A DNA stretch of 64,000 bases from contig NZ_JBITMQ010000021.1 of NCBI RefSeq assembly GCF_044466355.1, positions 1 to 64,000 on the forward strand, in the 5' to 3' direction. Position numbers and translations under genes: made by a program. Shown here in pieces: positions 16,423 to 24,003 of this stretch. The stretch is from Actinophytocola sp044466355 (GTDB lineage Bacteria; Actinomycetota; Actinomycetes; Mycobacteriales; Pseudonocardiaceae). The notes below the pieces were generated by a model. The model searched no databases and had not been told where the DNA came from. It saw nothing but the letters and a program-made list of their open reading frames with translations. The stretch's first letter is position 1; each line of letters opens with the position of its first letter.

Positions 16423-17378
16423 CCACACGACACGCGGCGGTGCCCAACCTGGGGCCCGCGTTGCGGCTGCTGTCCCTGGGCGCCGGAGTGCAAAGCACCA
16501 CGGTGCTGCTCCTGGCCTGCGAAGGCACCATCCCTCGCTTCGACGCGGCCCTGTTCGCCGACACCGGCTGGGAACCACGAGCCGTCTACGCCAACCTCGA
16601 ACGGCTACGCGTGCACGCCGAGAAGGCCGGGATCCCGGTGCGTACCGTGTCGGCCGGGAACATCCGCGCCGACGCGCTCGACCCGAAACACCGCTTCGTC
16701 TCCATGCCCCTGCACACCCTCAACCCGGACGGGACGCGAGGGTTGGCTCGGCGTCAGTGCACAGGCGAGTACAAGATCATTCCGCTCAAGAAAGCAGCGC
16801 GCGAGCTGCTGGGCTACCCGCATCCGCGCCGGGTGCCCCGCGGGGTCTACGCCGAGCAAGCCATCGGCATCAGCACCGACGAGATCGGCCGAGCCCGCGA
16901 CTCCGGCGTGCGGTTCCTGCGCAACGTCTTCCCACTGCTCGACCTCGGCTTCGACCGCGCCCGCTGCCTCGAGTACCTCGAGGAACGCGGCTTCGGGGAG
17001 ACCGTGAAATCCGCCTGTGTCGGTTGCCCGTTCCACGGCAACGCCGGATGGCGTTGGGTGCGCGACAACGACCCCCAGGGGTGGGCAGAGGCGGTCGAGT
17101 TCGACCGCGCCATCCGCCACGGCTACCCACACGCCACCACGCAGGGACAGCAGTTGCGCGGGCAATACTTCCTGCACCGCTCCTGCCAACCGCTGGACCA
17201 GGTCGACCTCGACACGCCCGCGAAGCCGAGTACCAAGAAACACCTACGGTTGATCACCACCGACTCGGCAACCGGCGTTGAGGAAGACGGTGACCCTGAT
17301 GGTTGCTCGCCATGGTCGTGCCGTTCAGGCGAGCCGGTCACCGTCACGGAACACGGACACCGTGAGCGTGCGGCATGA
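16419..17378 (+). CDS. PP-loop ATPase related to PAPS reductase / DndC-like proteins
   Basis: A 319-aa protein with a PP-loop variant SLGAGVQSTT at about residues 18-27 and the following LFADTGWEPRAVY, as in PAPS reductases and sulfur-transfer enzymes. Cys-containing motifs CTGEYKIIPLKK (about 115) and CVGCPFHGN (about 205) could bind a cluster or carry sulfur. Family members occur on phages and integrative elements next to DNA methyltransferases; their substrate is unknown to me. ATG 16419 follows GGGAGGTGAAGG and overlaps the disrupted dcm stop. The gene is intact although both flanking genes are broken, which argues that it is under selection. Confidence 0.72.
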   Translation: MTTRHAAVPNLGPALRLLSLGAGVQSTTVLLLACEGTIPRFDAALFADTGWEPRAVYANLERLRVHAEKAGIPVRTVSAGNIRADALDPKHRFVSMPLHTLNPDGTRGLARRQCTGEYKIIPLKKAARELLGYPHPRRVPRGVYAEQAIGISTDEIGRARDSGVRFLRNVFPLLDLGFDRARCLEYLEERGFGETVKSACVGCPFHGNAGWRWVRDNDPQGWAEAVEFDRAIRHGYPHATTQGQQLRGQYFLHRSCQPLDQVDLDTPAKPSTKKHLRLITTDSATGVEEDGDPDGCSPWSCRSGEPVTVTEHGHRERAA

Positions 17379-17419
17379 TCACCATCAACACATCAACGCC
17401 GCAGCTCACGTCGGCACAG

Positions 17420-17905
17420 CCGCGTCGGCGAGGGCTGGACGGTGCGCCCGGGGTACGCGGTGTGTGCCGCGGCGGCGATGATCGGTACCTGCTTTCGTCG
17501 TCGCCCCCAACATCGCCTCGGTGCACTGGCCGCCGATCGTTATCGCTGGATTGGTTGTCCCGGCCGGCACGGTATTCGCGGGACGACCCTGACCGCGCGC
17601 GACCTCGTCCACGACACGCTCGGCGCCCGCGGAGCGCGCGGCCGGGGCAGGACTGTCAGCCGTGTTTGCCTCACCACAGATCGCGGCGGCCAGTGTCATG
17701 GCGTTCACCGCCTCGAAGGTGGTCGACGCGCTGACTACTCGAGGTTGCGCCACTGGTCTCCGCTGGGAGCTGTCGCGGTATCCAGCGCGGGCGGACTCGT
17801 GTCTGCAGGCTCGGCGCGAGCCGCTCCCACACCTGGCGGGCATCGGCGAGATCTCCTCCAGCGGGAGGATCTCGCCACCGGGCGGGACCGCAGCTCCTGG
17901 TCGTT
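17420..17905 (+). pseudogene. VUT-family (DUF165, queuosine-precursor transporter-like) gene remnant
   Basis: Pieces of a VUT-family membrane protein can be read in order on the plus strand but in alternating frames. These are VRPGYAVCAAAAMIGTC (frame 0), APNIASVHWPPIVIAGLVVP with AGTVFAG (frame 1), TLTARDLVHDTLGARGA (frame 0), AGLSAVFASPQIAAASVMAF with TASKVVDAL (frame 1) and RLRHWSPLGAVAVSSAGGLV (frame 0). At least three or four frame changes mean it cannot be functional. VUT proteins include 7-deazaguanine/queuosine precursor transporters and are common on actinobacterial phages and elements. The limits are approximate. I rely on remembered family sequence patterns. Confidence 0.65.
17845..17876 (+). 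terminator. Strong GC-rich hairpin, possible transcription terminator
   Basis: GGCGAGATC (17845-17853) pairs perfectly with GATCTCGCC (17868-17876), and the stem is extended by TCC/GGA pairs around a short loop. It lies at the end of the VUT remnant and before the HNH gene. There is no T-run, as is common in high-GC actinobacteria. Confidence 0.5.
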
Positions 17906-17970
17906 GATCCGGCTCTTCCGGTCACCTTGCAGCACCCGCAGTGCTGCTGTTATCCATCGCCACCTCTTTG

Positions 17971-18007
17971 GTGGCTCTAGCCGTAACTAGTTCGGCGTTA
18001 GAGCCAC
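17971..18007. promoter_or_regulatory. 37-nt hyphenated palindrome upstream of the HNH gene
   Basis: GTGGCTCTA (17971-17979) and TAGAGCCAC (17999-18007) are perfect inverted arms. Inside them GCCG and CGGC pair around AACTAGTT, itself a palindrome. It ends about 20-30 bp before the HNH start. Its centre GTAACTAGTTCGG resembles GTACTAGTTCGG in the tra control region at 12321. A repressor site or a translation-controlling hairpin is possible. Confidence 0.55.
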
Positions 18008-18028
18008 GGTCCGGCAGACTTGGCAGCC

Positions 18029-18919
18029 GTGCCCAAGATGTTTGCGAACACCATCTGTGTCTTCGGCTGCCAGCGACCCTCCTCGCCGAAAGGCGAGCAC
18101 GTCTGGCCCTACTGGGTGCTGGAGATGTTCACTGACAGTGATGGCCCGTGCCGCGTCGAGATCAACGGCCAACCCGTCCTCAAACGGGATGGGAGGGTGC
18201 GCCAGTACACCTCGATCACCAAGGTCCGGATGCCGTGCTGCGAAGAGTGCAATCGCGAACTAAACCGGCGCTTCGAACAGCACCCACGGCTCGTCATCCA
18301 GAAGATGCTTGACGCAGACGGCGGGGTTGTACTCGGCTCAGAGGAAGCCGAACTGTTCGGTCTGTGGTGGCTCAAGACGATGTTGCTACTCAGTCACCCC
18401 GACACGAAGGAGACCGCCGTCGGCGTCAACCCCAACCGGTGGGACCTCGCGGAAGTGCCGGACGATCTGTACTCGTGGATGGTGACCGGTGAGCCCCCTC
18501 CAAGTGGCCTCTCGGTCTGGTTCTCCCGCCAGTCGACGGCCGGTTGTCGGGAGGAGAGCAAACCAGTTGAGATATGCCTGCCGACGGTCATCGCCGACGG
18601 GCGACGAGCCACGTTCATGGCCAGACAGGCTGGCTTGAAGTTCTGCGCGGCGACCCTGGTCTATCACCCCGGTTGGCCGATCGAATACCCACCCGAGGCT
18701 TCCTCCGGCGCCGCCGTCCGCATCTGGCCGCCATCCGAGACTAACCTCGACCTGACGAGTCTTCGCGAGCTGGATCGCTGGCCTGTTAGATGGGTACCCG
18801 GACCTGTGCTGAACTTCATGGACGGCGCGTACGGATCGGTTTCTCTGCCTCCGCTCCAGAACCTTCTCCGCGTGGAGACGGTGCCCGGGGTACTGTTCGC
18901 CGCCGCGCCCGGCTTCTAA
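18029..18919 (+). CDS. HNH-like (treble-clef) predicted nuclease
   Basis: A protein of about 296 aa. The N-terminus has CVFGCQR, GEHVWPYWVL and, about 40 residues later, PCCEECNRELNRRF. This Cys-pair/EH/Cys-pair-Asn arrangement is the pattern of the bacterial HNH family with the EHVWP motif. The remaining 200 residues (LWWLKTMLLLSHPD; HPGWPIEYPPEA) show no recognisable domain. The start is uncertain: GTG 18029, ATG 18038 and TTG 18020 are all in frame, and none has a good ribosome site. It stands alone between the VUT remnant and the dormancy island. A restriction, defence or homing role is possible; none is demonstrated. Confidence 0.6.
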   Translation: MPKMFANTICVFGCQRPSSPKGEHVWPYWVLEMFTDSDGPCRVEINGQPVLKRDGRVRQYTSITKVRMPCCEECNRELNRRFEQHPRLVIQKMLDADGGVVLGSEEAELFGLWWLKTMLLLSHPDTKETAVGVNPNRWDLAEVPDDLYSWMVTGEPPPSGLSVWFSRQSTAGCREESKPVEICLPTVIADGRRATFMARQAGLKFCAATLVYHPGWPIEYPPEASSGAAVRIWPPSETNLDLTSLRELDRWPVRWVPGPVLNFMDGAYGSVSLPPLQNLLRVETVPGVLFAAAPGF

Positions 18920-19232
18920 CGGCGAGGACCGTCACCTCATGCCCCGTGGCCTTCGGTGCATGAGGTACGGCCTCGGCCGCCGTCGGCTGACCGGCGGGAC
19001 GTCGACATCCGCGCCGGACACTGCGACGCGTCGGGCCCGCCGTCGTGATGGGCCGTTCAACGTCCGATCGAGGACGGCGCCAAGCTGACCGCGCCGATCG
19101 TGATCGCCGCGTCCGGTGCGTGCCACATGACAACGACTGCCGCGCCATCACCAAGGCGGGCCGCGCCGCCAACTCTCAACGGGTCATCGCAGGGCGACGC
19201 GACGTGTCCCGTGAACCATGACGCGGTGACGC
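18920..19232. other. Gap between HNH gene and dormancy island; hairpin at 18934-18966
   Basis: This 313-bp stretch holds a hairpin of perfect 9-bp arms, ACCTCATGC (18934-18942) and GCATGAGGT (18958-18966), which may end transcription of the HNH gene. No tRNA, integrase remnant or direct repeat that would mark the element boundary was found, and the rest shows no supportable gene on either strand. Confidence 0.5.
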
Positions 19233-19709
19233 CTATACCCGCTTCGGTCGTGCACCCGAGACGCCGCCCACCCAGCGCATGACGCGGTGCGCCGGGTCGG
19301 AGGCGGGTGGGTACATCAGCGGGCAACCGCCGTCGATGACGGTGATGTCGTGTGCGCGGCCGTATTCGGTGGCGGCCGTCGACACGCTGCCAGGGCCGAA
19401 GGACCGGTGCAGCCACACGTGCTGGATGCCGAGGGCGGCACATTCCTTGACGGCGTGCTCGGCCAGTTCGGCTCGGGTGGCGACGACGACCGCGTCCACG
19501 CCGTCGGGGATGGAGCTGATGTCGGGATAGCACGGGTCGCCGTCGATCTCGGTGGCGTTGGGGTTGACCGCGAACACGTCGTAGCCGCGGTCCTTCAGTC
19601 TCTTGTGGACGACGTTGGCGCCGTGCCCGGACGGGTTTCTCGACACGCCGGTGACGGCGATACGTTTGCAGGCGAGGAACTCCGCCGCCGCGTCCGCGAT
19701 CTTGCGCAT
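19233..19709 (-). CDS. CoA-binding (Rossmann) domain protein
   Basis: A 158-aa protein of the CoA-binding family (YccU/Rv-type). It has KRIAVTGVSRNPSGHGANVV at the nucleotide-binding turn, GYDVFAVNPNATEI, and a C-terminal VIDGGCPLMYPPASDP segment. Family members bind CoA or acyl-CoA; some regulate redox or acetylation, but the role here is unknown. ATG 19709 follows CGGAGGAGC. It is divergent from the ctpF-like gene, with a perfect GGGAC-N4-GTCCC site between them. A close paralog lies at 32181-32657 with a similar upstream region, so the pair arose by duplication within the island. Confidence 0.85.
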   Translation of the reverse strand: MRKIADAAAEFLACKRIAVTGVSRNPSGHGANVVHKRLKDRGYDVFAVNPNATEIDGDPCYPDISSIPDGVDAVVVATRAELAEHAVKECAALGIQHVWLHRSFGPGSVSTAATEYGRAHDITVIDGGCPLMYPPASDPAHRVMRWVGGVSGARPKRV

Positions 19710-19747
19710 GGTTGCTCCTCCGGTTTCCGTGCGTGTGTTGTCGAGGT

Positions 19748-19779
19748 CACTGTGCGCGTGGTCGGGCGACGGCACAGTG
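19748..19779. promoter_or_regulatory. Inverted repeat CACTGTGC-N16-GCACAGTG
   Basis: Perfect 8-bp arms lie at 19748-19755 and 19772-19779. A near copy with the same 24-bp offset between arms lies before the paralogous CoA-binding gene (32694-32725). Conservation of arm, spacing and distance to the DosR-like site suggests a second protein-binding site rather than chance. Confidence 0.5.
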
Positions 19780-19799
19780 GCCGGTGGGCCCTGGTTGGG

Positions 19800-19813
19800 G
19801 GGACTTCCGTCCC
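19800..19813. promoter_or_regulatory. DosR-like box, GGGACTTCCGTCCC (perfect halves)
   Basis: A GGGAC-N4-GTCCC palindrome preceded by TTGGG, like the mycobacterial DosR consensus core. It is 35 bp before the ctpF-like ATG and about 90 bp from the divergent CoA-binding gene, so it could serve both. Confidence 0.75.
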
Positions 19814-19848
19814 TGTCGGGTGACTGTGTGCGCCGGGAGGCTGGAGGC

Positions 19849-22428
19849 ATGCTCGGTACCGACACCCAGGCGCTGACGACCCCGTACTGCCTGCCCGCCG
19901 CTGATGTCCTGGCTCGGCTCGACGTGGCCTCGGACACCGGTCTGACCGCGCAGGAGGTCGAGCGGCGGGTCCGTCGTTACGGGCCGAACGTCGTGCCCGT
20001 CCAGCGTGGCGCGGGTGTGCTGCGCATGCTGGCCGCCCAGTTCCACAACCCTTTGATCTACGTGCTGCTCGCGGCCGGGGTCATCACGCTGGCGTTCGGT
20101 GATCTCGTCGAGGCCGGGGTGATCGCGGGTGTCGTGGTGCTCAACGCGGTCATCGGGTTCGTGCAGGAGTCCCGGGCGCGGCAGGCGCTCGAGGCCCTGG
20201 CACGGATGGTGCCCGCCGAGACGGTCGTCGTGCGCGATGGCGTGACGAGTCGGGTACCTGCCAGTGCGTTGGTGCCCGGCGACGTCGTGGTGCTCACCGC
20301 GGGGGGCCGGGTGCCCGCGGATCTGCGGTTGATCGAGGTGCGGACCTTCGAGGTGGACGAGTCCGTGCTGACCGGGGAGTCGGTGCCGGTCGTCAAGGCG
20401 GTCGACGTCATGCCCGCGGGGACCGGGGTCGCTGATCGGGTGAACATGGCACACGCGGGGACGGTGGTGAGCCGGGGGTCCGCGCGGGCGGTGGTGGTCG
20501 CGACGGGTACCGGCACCGAGCTGGGTGCGATCCAGCGCCTGGTCGCGGGGACCGCGCCCGTCGCGACGCCGTTGACCCGCAAGCTCGCGGTGTTCGCACG
20601 CCGGTTGAGCGTCGTGATCGTCGGGGTGGCCGTGGTGACGTTCGTGGTCGCGCTCCTGCGTGGCACGCCGGTGGCCGACGCTTTCACCGCGGTGGTGGCC
20701 CTGGCTGTCGGCGCGATACCGGAGGGACTGCCCGCCGCGGTGTCGATCGTGCTGGCGATCGGTGTGGTGCGGATGGCTCGGCGCAAGGCCGTGGTGCGGC
20801 ACCTGCCCGCCGTGGAGACCCTCGGCGGGACCACGGTGATCTGCACCGACAAGACCGGCACGCTCACGCAGAACCGGATGACCGTCACGACGGTGTTGCC
20901 CTCGGCGAGCCGCGAGGAATGCCTGGTCGCCGGGGTGTTGTGCAACGACGCCACGCTCCGGCGCGGCGACGACGGCTGGACGGCGGACGGCGACCCGACC
21001 GAGACCGCGCTCGTCACCGCGGCCGTAGCGACCGGGATCGACCCCGGCGACCTGCACGAGCGGTTCCCGAGGACCGACGTGCTGCCGTTCGACCCGATCC
21101 GGCGGCTCATGGCCACCACGCACCGGACACCGGACGGCGGCCACGTCGGCTACCTGAAGGGCGCGGTCGAGGAGATCCTCGCGCGCTGCGTGGACGTCGA
21201 CGCCGAGGCCGTTCTCGCCCGGCAGGCCGAGCTGGCCGCGCGCGGGCTGCGCGTGCTGGCGTTCGCCAGGTTCGGCCCGGCCGGTGCCGTCGTGTCACAG
21301 GTGGACAGTCCACGTGCGACCTTCCTGGGTCTGCAGGCGATGCACGACCCGCCCCGCGAGCAGGCGGTGCGCGCGGTCGCCGCGTGCCGCGCCGCGGGAA
21401 TCACGGTCAAGATGATCACCGGTGACCACGCGGACACCGCGCGGGCGATCGCCGAGGCGACCGGCCTGGTCGACTCCACCGCGGACGCGACCGTGGTGAC
21501 CGGTGCGGACCTCGCGGGTCTTGACCGGCTCGACGAGATCGCCGACGCCGACGTGTTCGCCAGGGTGTCGCCGGAACAGAAGCTCGACCTGGTGCGGGTG
21601 CTGCAGGCACACGGGCACGTGGTGGCGATGACCGGTGACGGCGTGAACGACGCCCCAGCGCTGCGCCGCGCCGACATCGGGATCGCGATGGGCGCCGGCG
21701 GCACGGACGCGGCACGAGGCGCGGCCGACATGGTGCTGCTGGACGACGACTTCGCCACGATCGAGGCCGCGGTGGAGGAGGGGCGCGGTGTCTTCGACAA
21801 CCTGCGCCGGTTCATCGCGTGGACCCTGCCGACGAACGTCGGCGAGGGCATGGTGATCCTCGCCGCGGTGCTGCTCGGCGCGACGCTGCCGATCGTGCCC
21901 GTCCAGATCCTGTGGATCAACATGACCACCGCGGTCTTCCTCGGCCTGACCATGGCGTTCGAACCCAAGGCGGCCGGCATCATGTCGCGGCCACCGCGAC
22001 CACCGGACCGGCCGCTGCTCACCCGCACGCTCGTGCGGCAGATCATGCTCGTGAGCGTGGTCCTCGTGGTCGCCGCGTTCCTCGCGTTCCACTGGGAGAT
22101 CGCCGCAGGCGGGACGGTCGAACAGGCCAGGACCACGGCCGTGAACGTGTTCGTCTGCGTGGAGATCGCCTACCTGTTCAGCTGCCGTGCGCTCGACCGG
22201 ACGCTGTTCGGCGCCCGTCCCGGCCGCAACCGGGTGCTGTGGCTCGGGATCGGCATCACCGTCGTGCTCCAGCTGGCCATCACGTACGTGCCGGTCATGA
22301 ACACCCTGTTCGGCACCGCGCCGACCGGCCCGCTCGCCTGGTTGTGGGCGCTGGCCGCGGCTGCCGTCGCGTTCGTCGTCGTCGAAGCGGACAAGCTGCT
22401 GTGGCGACGGCGTCCCACCGTCCACTAA
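19849..22428 (+). CDS. ctpF: P2-type cation-transporting ATPase (CtpF-like)
   Basis: An 859-aa P-type ATPase that moves a cation across the cytoplasmic membrane using ATP. It shows an N-terminal cation-ATPase segment and DESVLTGES in the actuator domain. TM4 carries AVGAIPEGLPAAVSI, the phosphorylated Asp is D334 in ICTDKTGTLTQNRM, and MITGDHADTA and MTGDGVNDAPALRRADIG follow. AIPEGLP is the Ca2+/PMR1-like P2A signature, as in mycobacterial CtpF, a known DosR-regulated gene; Ca2+ as substrate is inferred. ATG 19849 has GGGAGG upstream; the longer open frame to 19603 overlaps the divergent promoter. It heads a unit with the CBS and USP genes. Confidence 0.87.
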   Translation: MLGTDTQALTTPYCLPAADVLARLDVASDTGLTAQEVERRVRRYGPNVVPVQRGAGVLRMLAAQFHNPLIYVLLAAGVITLAFGDLVEAGVIAGVVVLNAVIGFVQESRARQALEALARMVPAETVVVRDGVTSRVPASALVPGDVVVLTAGGRVPADLRLIEVRTFEVDESVLTGESVPVVKAVDVMPAGTGVADRVNMAHAGTVVSRGSARAVVVATGTGTELGAIQRLVAGTAPVATPLTRKLAVFARRLSVVIVGVAVVTFVVALLRGTPVADAFTAVVALAVGAIPEGLPAAVSIVLAIGVVRMARRKAVVRHLPAVETLGGTTVICTDKTGTLTQNRMTVTTVLPSASREECLVAGVLCNDATLRRGDDGWTADGDPTETALVTAAVATGIDPGDLHERFPRTDVLPFDPIRRLMATTHRTPDGGHVGYLKGAVEEILARCVDVDAEAVLARQAELAARGLRVLAFARFGPAGAVVSQVDSPRATFLGLQAMHDPPREQAVRAVAACRAAGITVKMITGDHADTARAIAEATGLVDSTADATVVTGADLAGLDRLDEIADADVFARVSPEQKLDLVRVLQAHGHVVAMTGDGVNDAPALRRADIGIAMGAGGTDAARGAADMVLLDDDFATIEAAVEEGRGVFDNLRRFIAWTLPTNVGEGMVILAAVLLGATLPIVPVQILWINMTTAVFLGLTMAFEPKAAGIMSRPPRPPDRPLLTRTLVRQIMLVSVVLVVAAFLAFHWEIAAGGTVEQARTTAVNVFVCVEIAYLFSCRALDRTLFGARPGRNRVLWLGIGITVVLQLAITYVPVMNTLFGTAPTGPLAWLWALAAAAVAFVVVEADKLLWRRRPTVH

Positions 22429-22454
22429 GTACTCGACGAAGGAGAGGAACAGTC

Positions 22455-23072
22455 ATGCGCGCGCGTGACATCATGACGGCACCGGTGGTCTCGGTGCGGC
22501 CGGGAACGCCGGTCAAGGAGGCCGCGGCGCTCCTCGCGACCAACGGCTTCACCGCACTGCCCGTGGTGTCCGATGACGACCGGCTCGTCGGCATCGTCAC
22601 CGAGGCCGACCTGATGCGGGACCGGGTCCCCCGCGACCCCAGGGCGTACTGCCACCCGCTCGAACAGCTCCCCACCACCACGACGACCACCGTCGGCGAG
22701 GTGATGACGACGGCGGTCACCGCGATGAGCCCCGGGACCGACGTCGCGGTCCTCACCAAGGCGCTCCTCGATGCCCACCAGCGCAGCATGCCGATCGTCG
22801 ACGGGTCGCGGCTCGTCGGCATCGTCACCCGCCGCGACATCGTCCGGGTCATCGCCCGCGACGACCGCACCATCGCCGACGACGTCAGGCACCGGCTGGA
22901 GATCTACGGCGGTGACCGGCGCTGGCGCGTCGAGGTGCACGACGGCATGGTCGACATCGGCGACGAGTTCGACGACTCGACCGACCGGCACGTCGCGACG
23001 GTGCTCGCTGAGTCGGTCCCCGGCGTGGTCCGGGCGACCGCCTTCGCCGCGCGGGACGAGGACGAGCGATGA
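22455..23072 (+). CDS. CBS-pair protein with BON-like C-terminus
   Basis: A 205-aa cytoplasmic protein with two CBS domains. The first spans about residues 1-60 (DIMTAPVVSVRPGTPVKEAA, LVGIVTEADLM). The second spans about 78-140 (VMTTAVTAMSPGTDV, LVGIVTRRDIV). A short BON-like tail (VRHRLEIYGGDRRWRVEVHDG) follows. CBS pairs usually sense adenine nucleotides; here the ligand is unknown. ATG 22455 follows GGAGAGGAAC, 26 bp after the ctpF stop. Its stop overlaps the USP start (ATGA), indicating one operon. Confidence 0.85.
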   Translation: MRARDIMTAPVVSVRPGTPVKEAAALLATNGFTALPVVSDDDRLVGIVTEADLMRDRVPRDPRAYCHPLEQLPTTTTTTVGEVMTTAVTAMSPGTDVAVLTKALLDAHQRSMPIVDGSRLVGIVTRRDIVRVIARDDRTIADDVRHRLEIYGGDRRWRVEVHDGMVDIGDEFDDSTDRHVATVLAESVPGVVRATAFAARDEDER

Positions 23073-23953
23073 GCGCGCCAGCGCCGGTCGTCGCCGGGAT
23101 CGACGGCTCCGAGTCCGCCCTGCAGGCGACCCGCTGGGCGGCCACCGCTGCGTTGCGGCGTGGTACGTCGCTGCGCCTCGTGCACGTCTGTGCGATCCCT
23201 GTCGGCTATCCGCCGGGGTTCGTCGACTCGCGGGTGCTGCGCGAGGCACTGGCAGAGCAGGGCAGCGGGTGGCTCGCGCAGGCGCGGGCTACGGCGGAGG
23301 CGGCCGCGCCGGGTCTGGAGGTGGAGACCGTCGAGGTCACGGCGGGTGTCGTGCCGACCCTGGTGCGGGAGTCCTCCGCTGCCGCACTGGTGGTGCTCGG
23401 CACCCGAGGCCTGGGCGGTTTCACCGGCCTGCTGGTCGGTTCCACGGCCGTCGAGGTGTCCGCGCGGGCGGAGTGCCCGGTGGCGGTCGTCCGCGGCGCC
23501 GAGCGGCCAGGACCGGTGGTGGTCGGGGTCGACGGCACACCCGCGAGCGAGGCGGCCATCGAGTTCGCGTTCGCCGAGGCGGCCGCGCGCGACACGGACC
23601 TGGTCGCCGTGCACACCTGGACCGACCTGCTGGTGGAGACCGCGTTCGCGGGCGGAGCGGCCGCACTGGACTTCAGCCCGCTCGCACAGCAGGCGGAGGA
23701 GGTGCTCGGCGAACGGCTCGCCGGATGGCGGGAGAAGTACCCGGACGTGCAGGTCACCAGGTACGTCAGCCGGGAGCGGGCGAGCCGTGCACTCCTGCGC
23801 CACGCAGACGAGGCCGCCCTGGTCGTCGTCGGAACCCGCGGCCGCGGCGGATTCCGCGGGCTCCTGCTCGGGTCAACCAGTCAAGCACTGCTGCACCACG
23901 CACCGTGCCCGGTGGCGGTCGTAGGGGTCACACACCACACCGACCAGCGCTGA
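23069..23953 (+). CDS. Universal stress protein, two UspA domains
   Basis: A 294-aa tandem USP. Each half starts with a VVxGxDG strand (VVAGIDGSESALQA; VVVGVDGTPASEAA) and ends with the ATP-binding pattern G-2X-G-9X-G(S/T) (GTRGLGGFTGLLVGSTAVEV; GTRGRGGFRGLLLGSTSQAL). ATP-binding USPs of this size are abundant in the mycobacterial DosR regulon and slow growth under hypoxia. It is translationally coupled to the upstream CBS gene. It is the third gene from the ctpF promoter and is followed by dosS. Confidence 0.9.
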   Translation: MSAPAPVVAGIDGSESALQATRWAATAALRRGTSLRLVHVCAIPVGYPPGFVDSRVLREALAEQGSGWLAQARATAEAAAPGLEVETVEVTAGVVPTLVRESSAAALVVLGTRGLGGFTGLLVGSTAVEVSARAECPVAVVRGAERPGPVVVGVDGTPASEAAIEFAFAEAAARDTDLVAVHTWTDLLVETAFAGGAAALDFSPLAQQAEEVLGERLAGWREKYPDVQVTRYVSRERASRALLRHADEAALVVVGTRGRGGFRGLLLGSTSQALLHHAPCPVAVVGVTHHTDQR

Positions 23954-24003
23954 GCCCGGTTGCCAGGATGGCTACGCTGAGTGCGTTGAGGTCCAGTCCG
24001 TGG

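Noticed and set aside
17406..17843. 145-codon minus-strand frame in the VUT remnant region
   Set aside because: It is the complement of the VUT-like segments, which make sense only on the plus strand.
19000..19230. Possible gene remnant on the minus strand before the CoA-binding gene
   Set aside because: The translated sequence gives no recognisable motif in any frame.
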